A stretch of DNA of 64,000 nucleotides from Bog-756 sp963696495 (GTDB taxonomy: Bacteria > Actinomycetota > Acidimicrobiia > Acidimicrobiales > RAAP-2), in contig CAVOKJ010000003.1 in NCBI GenBank assembly GCA_963696495.1, positions 62,001 through 126,000 on the forward strand. Reading direction: 5' to 3'. The notes under the pieces are model-generated. The model did not search any database. It saw only the letters and a list, made by a program, of their open reading frames with translations, and was not told where the DNA came from. Every line of letters starts with the position of its first letter. Positions within the stretch are counted from its first letter, which is position 1. A program made the translations under genes and the position numbers. Positions 60,399-64,000 of this stretch are shown here, in pieces.

Positions 60399-61115
60399 GT
60401 GACCGAACCCCTCGTTCCATCAGTCGGCTGGGGCGTCCTCCACCTGTTCTGCAAGCGCCCCGACGCACGGGGCCGGCCGGCCGACCGGGCCCTCGACGCA
60501 GCCGCAGTGACCCAGGCGGTCAAGCGTGCCGAGGCCGATGGCGTCCAGGTGGTGACGGTGGCCATGCTCGGCCACAAGGCCGACCTGGGCTTCATGGCAC
60601 TCGGGGCGGACCTGTGGCGCCTGCGCCGGCTGCAGTCGGACCTGCAGGCGGCCGGCCTGGTCGTCGTCGACTCGTACGTGTCGCTGACCGAGGTGTCGGA
60701 GTACGCAGAGGGGATCCCCGACGAGATGAAGCAGGCGCGGCTGTACCCCCACCTCCCTCCCGAGGGCATGACGGCGTTCTGCTTCTACCCCATGTCCAAG
60801 CGACGCGGCGACACGGAGGGCTCCAACTGGTTCTCCATGCCCTTCGAGGACCGCAAGGCCATGATGTACGGGCACGGTGCTGCCGGACGGGCCTTCAAGG
60901 GAAGGATCGTCCAGGTGATCACCGGATCCACCGGCATCGACGACTGGGAGTGGGGCGTCACCCTCTTCGGGGTGCACCCCGACGACCTGAAGGACTGCGT
61001 CTACACCATGCGGTTCGACGAGGGCTCGGCCCGGTTCGCCGAGTTCGGCCCGTTCCTCACCGGCATGGTCGCCCCGGTGGAGGTCGTCGTGGCCCAGGTG
61101 GCCATGGATGAGTGA
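60399..61115 (+). CDS. chdC: Coproheme decarboxylase ChdC (HemQ)
   Basis: 238 aa, chlorite-dismutase fold. Segments WGVLHLFCK, MLGHKADLGFMALGADLWRLR, SLTEVSEY, YPHLP, FYPMSKRR and MYGHGAAGRAF, the last with the heme-ligand His. Converts coproheme to heme b with H2O2 in the coproporphyrin-dependent pathway used by actinobacteria. GTG start at 60399, from a leaderless-type promoter. The last 8 bases overlap larE. Confidence 0.95.
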   Translation: MTEPLVPSVGWGVLHLFCKRPDARGRPADRALDAAAVTQAVKRAEADGVQVVTVAMLGHKADLGFMALGADLWRLRRLQSDLQAAGLVVVDSYVSLTEVSEYAEGIPDEMKQARLYPHLPPEGMTAFCFYPMSKRRGDTEGSNWFSMPFEDRKAMMYGHGAAGRAFKGRIVQVITGSTGIDDWEWGVTLFGVHPDDLKDCVYTMRFDEGSARFAEFGPFLTGMVAPVEVVVAQVAMDE

Positions 61116-61959
61116 CCTTTCCCCCGGCGGCGACCTCGGTGCCCTACGGGCCGAGCTGACACGCCTCGGTCCGATGGTGGTGGCGTTCAGCGGCGGCGCC
61201 GACTCGGCCTTCCTGGCCTGGGTGGCCACCGACACGCTGGGGTCGGCGAACGTCCGTTGCGTCACCGCCGTCTCGCCGTCGCTAGCCCCCGAGGAGCTGG
61301 CCGACTGCCGCCGGCTGGCCAGCGAGTGGGGGCTCCGCTTCGACGAGGTCGAGACGGACGAGCTGGCCGATCCGGCCTACTCGGCCAACGACGGCTCGCG
61401 CTGCTTCCACTGCAAGACGTCCCTCATGGAGGCCCTCGGGCCCATCGCCACCGGCGGTGCCACCGGCGATGGCCGGTCCGGGTCGGCGACGGTCGTGCTC
61501 GGGGTCAACCTCGACGACCTGAGGGACCATCGACCCGGTCAGCAGGCCGCCCTCGAGCACGGTGCGTGCTTTCCCCTGGTGACCGCCGGGTTCACCAAGT
61601 CGGACGTCCGGGCCTGGTCGCGCCGGCTGGGCCTCCGCACCTGGGACAAGCCCGCCGCCGCCTGCCTGGCGTCACGCGTCCCTTACGGCACCCCGGTGAC
61701 CCTGGGCACGCTGCAGTCGGTCACCCGTGCCGAGTCGGGGCTCCGGTCGCTGGGCTTCCGCCAGCTCCGGGTCCGGCACTACGGCGACACCGCGCGCATC
61801 GAGGTCCCAGCGGCGGAACTGGTCAACGTCGTCGCCTGCCGCGAGGAGGTCACCCGGGTGGTCCACGAGGCGGGCTACCGGTATGTCACCCTCGACCTGG
61901 ACGGGTTCCGCTCCGGAAATCTGAACGACGCACTGACGACGGGCCGGTCGGCCCGGTGA
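61108..61959 (+). CDS. larE: ATP-dependent sacrificial sulfur transferase LarE-like
   Basis: 283 aa PP-loop protein. ATP loop VVAFSGGADSAFLA near residue 24, RCFHCK near 99 and KPAAACLASRVPYG near 190, whose Cys is the sulfur donor in LarE. In Lactobacillus, LarE sulfurises the nickel-pincer nucleotide of lactate racemase. No larB or larC is in the window. ATG at 61108 overlaps chdC; the stop overlaps the NIL-domain gene (GTGA). Confidence 0.92.
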   Translation: MSDLSPGGDLGALRAELTRLGPMVVAFSGGADSAFLAWVATDTLGSANVRCVTAVSPSLAPEELADCRRLASEWGLRFDEVETDELADPAYSANDGSRCFHCKTSLMEALGPIATGGATGDGRSGSATVVLGVNLDDLRDHRPGQQAALEHGACFPLVTAGFTKSDVRAWSRRLGLRTWDKPAAACLASRVPYGTPVTLGTLQSVTRAESGLRSLGFRQLRVRHYGDTARIEVPAAELVNVVACREEVTRVVHEAGYRYVTLDLDGFRSGNLNDALTTGRSAR

Positions 61960-62195
61960 TCGGCGTCCGGGTCAAGCTGACCTTCCCCGAGGAGCTGGTG
62001 CGGGAGCCGGTGATCGCCCGATTGGTGCAGGAGTTCGACGTCGTCCCCAACATCCGGCGGGCCGACGTCGGCGAGGACAGCGGCTGGATCATCTGCGAGC
62101 TCGACGGTGACGCCGGCACCGTCGACCGCTGTGTCGCCTGGCTCGAGGGCAAGGGTGTCCAGGTGGACCTCCTCGGCGACATCGTGGAGAGCTGA
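61956..62195 (+). CDS. NIL-domain protein
   Basis: 79 aa, a single NIL domain: VRVKLTFPEELVREPVIARLVQEFDVVPNIRR and GWIICELDGDAGTVDRCVAWL, ending GVQVDLLGD. NIL domains occur on methionine importer ATPases and next to ferredoxins, where they may bind amino acids or thiol ligands. GTG at 61956 overlaps the larE stop, suggesting a joint role with LarE in sulfur handling. Confidence 0.9.
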   Translation: MIGVRVKLTFPEELVREPVIARLVQEFDVVPNIRRADVGEDSGWIICELDGDAGTVDRCVAWLEGKGVQVDLLGDIVES

Positions 62196-62217
62196 GTCCG
62201 CCGGACGGGTGCCCGGG

Positions 62218-62397
62218 TCAGGACTCGTCGGGCGTCCGGATGGTCCAACCGGCGCCGGACACCTTGCGTGGCTCGTAGAACAGGCATCCCTCCGGACACG
62301 CGAACGGGATCTGTTCGTTGGCGCCGACCCGGCACCGCTCGAGCTTCTCCTCGTGGGCGGTGGTCTGCATGATGTAATGGCGACAGTCCTCGTTCAC
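62218..62397 (-). CDS. Small Cys-containing protein, possible metal-binding
   Basis: 59 aa. Four Cys: EDCRHY, ERCRVG and FACPEGC, with His/Tyr near the first, a pattern suggesting a zinc or Fe-S knuckle; LFYEPRKVSGAGW follows. I have no name for this family. GTG at 62397 (or 62403) with GGGGT upstream. Divergent from the Nudix gene, 22 bases after the convergent NIL stop. Confidence 0.72.
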   Translation of the reverse strand: MNEDCRHYIMQTTAHEEKLERCRVGANEQIPFACPEGCLFYEPRKVSGAGWTIRTPDES

Positions 62398-62445
62398 GGC
62401 CACACCCCATTCTGCCCGATGGACGCGACCAAGCGTTGGCAGGGG

Positions 62446-62451
62446 TAGCGT
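62446..62451 (+). promoter_or_regulatory. -10 element, leaderless promoter of Nudix gene
   Basis: TAGCGT ends 6 bases before the GTG at 62458; no ribosome-binding site is present. Confidence 0.5.
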
Positions 62452-62457
62452 CGGTAC

Positions 62458-63156
62458 GTGGATCCGAATCCCTCCACCAAGCAGCTCCTGCGATGGAGCG
62501 AGGCACTGGCCGGCATCGCCCGGACCGGATTGGGCTTCACCGAGTCCCTCTACGAGCAGGAGCGCTTCGAGGAGATCCTCCGGGTGGCCGCCGACATCCG
62601 GGTGGCGGCCGACCACGGAACAGAGGGGGCGGAGGACGCCGAGGGCCTGGTGGAGGAGTGGCTGAGCCTGGTGGGCAAGGGCGTGCCCGGCTACGTGACC
62701 CCGAAGGTGGCGGTGGGAGCGGCGGTGGGCAACGACAAGGGCGAGATACTCCTCGTCCAGCGGGCCGACTCCGGCGTCTGGCTCTACCCGACCGGGTGGG
62801 CCGACATCGGCTACTCGGCAGCCGAGGTGGTCGTCAAGGAGGTCGAGGAGGAGACCGGCATCGAGGCCGAGGTCGTCCGGCTCATCGCCGTCCTCGACGG
62901 GCTCCGGATCGGCATCAGCCGCATCCCCCTCTACTCCCTCGTGTTCCAGTGCCGGGCCGTCGGTGGCGAGCTGAAGGCGCATCCCCTGGAGTGCTCCGAC
63001 GTCGGATGGTTCGCCCTCGACAAGCTCCCCTTCCCCCTGGCCGGTGCCGAGCGTTGGGGCGAGCACGTGTTCGCCGCTCTCCGCGGCGAACCGGTCGAGG
63101 TGCTCTACGACTCGGTGCGCTCGCCGATCTGGCGTGGCGATCCGGACCGGGCCTGA
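62458..63156 (+). CDS. Nudix hydrolase with N-terminal helical domain
   Basis: 232 aa. Residues 1-75 are a helical domain (LLRWSEALAGIARTGLGFTESLYEQERFEEIL) as found in the Mg-dependent ADP-ribose/nucleoside-diphosphate Nudix enzymes with a DUF4743/NUDIX_N-type head. The Nudix box is GWADIGYSAAEVVVKEVEEE, with Lys where Arg is usual in REUXEE. Substrate unknown. GTG at 62458. Confidence 0.9.
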   Translation: MDPNPSTKQLLRWSEALAGIARTGLGFTESLYEQERFEEILRVAADIRVAADHGTEGAEDAEGLVEEWLSLVGKGVPGYVTPKVAVGAAVGNDKGEILLVQRADSGVWLYPTGWADIGYSAAEVVVKEVEEETGIEAEVVRLIAVLDGLRIGISRIPLYSLVFQCRAVGGELKAHPLECSDVGWFALDKLPFPLAGAERWGEHVFAALRGEPVEVLYDSVRSPIWRGDPDRA

Positions 63157-63231
63157 CCGACCCCACTCGACCCGACCGGGGGGCGGTGACCCCGCCAGGA
63201 CGATGAACCGGGGGGCCGGCGAACCGGTGAC

Positions 63232-63237
63232 TACACT
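63232..63237 (+). promoter_or_regulatory. -10 element, leaderless promoter of GNAT gene
   Basis: TACACT ends 8 bases before the GTG at 63246 with no ribosome-binding site; identical to the hexamer before chdC. Confidence 0.55.
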
Positions 63238-63245
63238 CGCGCTCC

Positions 63246-63755
63246 GTGACGACACCGGGCCCAGACGGCACCGACGGGCCGGGCGCCGCCGACGGGCCCT
63301 CGACACCGTCCGCCGTCGTGGTGAGCGAGGTCACCGGGGTGGATGCCGACCTGGTGGAGGCGTTCGCCCGCTTGATCCCGCAGCTGTCCTCGTCCTCGCC
63401 CCCGCCGGATCACGACCAGTTGGCCGAGATCGTCGGCTCCGATGCCTCGATCCTCCTCGTGGCGCGCGATGCGGGCGGTCGGGTCGTCGGATCCCTCACC
63501 CTCGCCGTGTTCCGGGTCCCGACCGGCGTGCTGTCGTGGATCGAGGACGTCGTGGTCGACGAGCGGGCACGGGGGGCCGGGGCCGGCGAGGCGCTGGTCC
63601 TCGCCGCGGTCGACCGGGCGAGGCGGGCCGGTGCCAAATCGGTCGATCTCACCTCCCGTCCCAGCCGCGAGGCGGCCAACCGCCTCTACCAGCGCCTGGG
63701 CTTCGAGTCCCGATCGACCAACGTGTACCGGTATCCGTTGGAACCGCCCGACTGA
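63246..63755 (+). CDS. GNAT-family N-acetyltransferase
   Basis: 169 aa. Acetyl-CoA-binding core WIEDVVVDERARGAGAGEALV (about residues 98-118), followed by VDLTSRPSREAANRLYQRLGFE, the usual terminal motif. The N-terminal 25 residues are Gly/Pro-rich and poorly conserved. Substrate unknown. GTG start at 63246, from a leaderless-type promoter. Confidence 0.9.
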   Translation: MTTPGPDGTDGPGAADGPSTPSAVVVSEVTGVDADLVEAFARLIPQLSSSSPPPDHDQLAEIVGSDASILLVARDAGGRVVGSLTLAVFRVPTGVLSWIEDVVVDERARGAGAGEALVLAAVDRARRAGAKSVDLTSRPSREAANRLYQRLGFESRSTNVYRYPLEPPD

Positions 63756-63815
63756 GGGCAGGCTGGGAGCGGTCGGTGCGAGTCAGTGCGGTCCCTGACC
63801 GCGACGGCTCGACGT

Positions 63816-64000
63816 TCACTCCCCCGTGGGAGCGGCCTCCGCGGTCCTGCGGGCGTCCCGGTCGCCGGGCAGGTACGGGGCAACCGTCGCCGCCAGGACG
63901 TCCGGCCACGCGGTGGGGACGAGGCCGAGCTCCTGACGTGTCTCGCTGTCGTCCATGACGAAGGGCGACTCGAACTGATAGAGGGTCTTCGGCACCTCGC
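63816..64000 (-). CDS. NAD-dependent epimerase/reductase-like protein, 3' end only
   Basis: The last 61 codons of a gene that enters from the right edge; its start is outside. The visible end reads PKTLYQFESPFVMDDSETRQELGLVPTAWPDVLAAT in two halves, and resembles the C-terminus of atypical SDR/NAD-dependent epimerases (substrate-domain helix before the end). Stop TGA at 63816-63818. The family call rests on this fragment alone. Confidence 0.6.
   Translation of the reverse strand, partial: EVPKTLYQFESPFVMDDSETRQELGLVPTAWPDVLAATVAPYLPGDRDARRTAEAAPTGE

Overview
The window is about 70% G+C, densely packed and coded on both strands, with many ATGA/GTGA start-stop overlaps and several leaderless-type starts. 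It carries actinobacterial hallmarks: a DevR/DosR-type regulator, F420-type luciferase-like oxidoreductase, coproheme decarboxylase ChdC, DUF1918, DUF3048 and DUF3054 proteins, a mycobacterial-type SOS box before recA, and a CIRCE element before groEL. I infer an actinomycete outside the classical mycobacteria/streptomycetes, possibly Acidimicrobiia; the class assignment is a guess.

Region 1 (about 1-27.5 kb) is the most striking part. It holds an ortholog-grade DevR/DosR response regulator (14756-15430), divergent from a DosS/DosT-like GAF sensor kinase that retains the histidine used as heme ligand in the mycobacterial sensors. Around this pair are ten copies of a 14-bp motif, [GT][GT]GAC-N4-GGCCC usually followed by T, which matches the mycobacterial DosR box. 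They lie upstream of, or between, three tandem universal stress proteins, an aldehyde dehydrogenase/DUF779 pair, a VOC protein, an M50 protease, a Pit phosphate transporter, an acetyl-CoA hydrolase/CoA-transferase plus phosphofructokinase, and GAPDH followed by a pyruvate:ferredoxin oxidoreductase operon. A beta-phosphoglucomutase/GH65 phosphorylase pair and a DUF1918 protein sit inside the same block. Together these look like a hypoxia/dormancy regulon gathered into one island: phosphorolytic sugar mobilisation, glycolysis, ferredoxin-linked pyruvate oxidation and CoA-transferase acetate formation, plus stress proteins.

Region 2 (27.5-36.7 kb) contains a formylglycine-generating enzyme, small membrane proteins, an SDR, and two divergent citrate synthase genes. 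One is fused to an N-terminal MerR-like helix-turn-helix (frame broken by one base) and one to an N-terminal CBS pair. Seven 14-bp tandem repeats lie between them. An NTF2-like protein, an F420-type oxidoreductase and a Tat-exported dimethylformamidase-like protein follow.

Region 3 (36.8-46.7 kb) is housekeeping: recA, a DUF3048 protein, cinA-pgsA-rimO, tRNA-Ser(GCU), a cytidine/adenosine-type deaminase, a patatin, two VOC proteins and a methyltransferase.

Region 4 (46.8-57.6 kb) is sensory: a PAS protein with a degenerate DosS-like dimerisation domain, three LuxR-type regulators (two with receivers lacking the phosphoacceptor Asp), a degenerate EAL protein, a three-PAS diguanylate cyclase, and a divergent THI5/NMT1-type ABC uptake system with a palindromic operator.

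Region 5 (57.8-64 kb) has a glutamine amidotransferase, groEL with CIRCE, chdC-larE-NIL domain operon, a small Cys protein, a Nudix hydrolase, a GNAT acetyltransferase and a truncated epimerase-like gene at the right edge.

Two single-base frame breaks (near 25749 and in a C6 run at 31245-31250) interrupt otherwise intact genes; they may be sequencing errors. No IS element, phage, integrase, rRNA or CRISPR array was seen.
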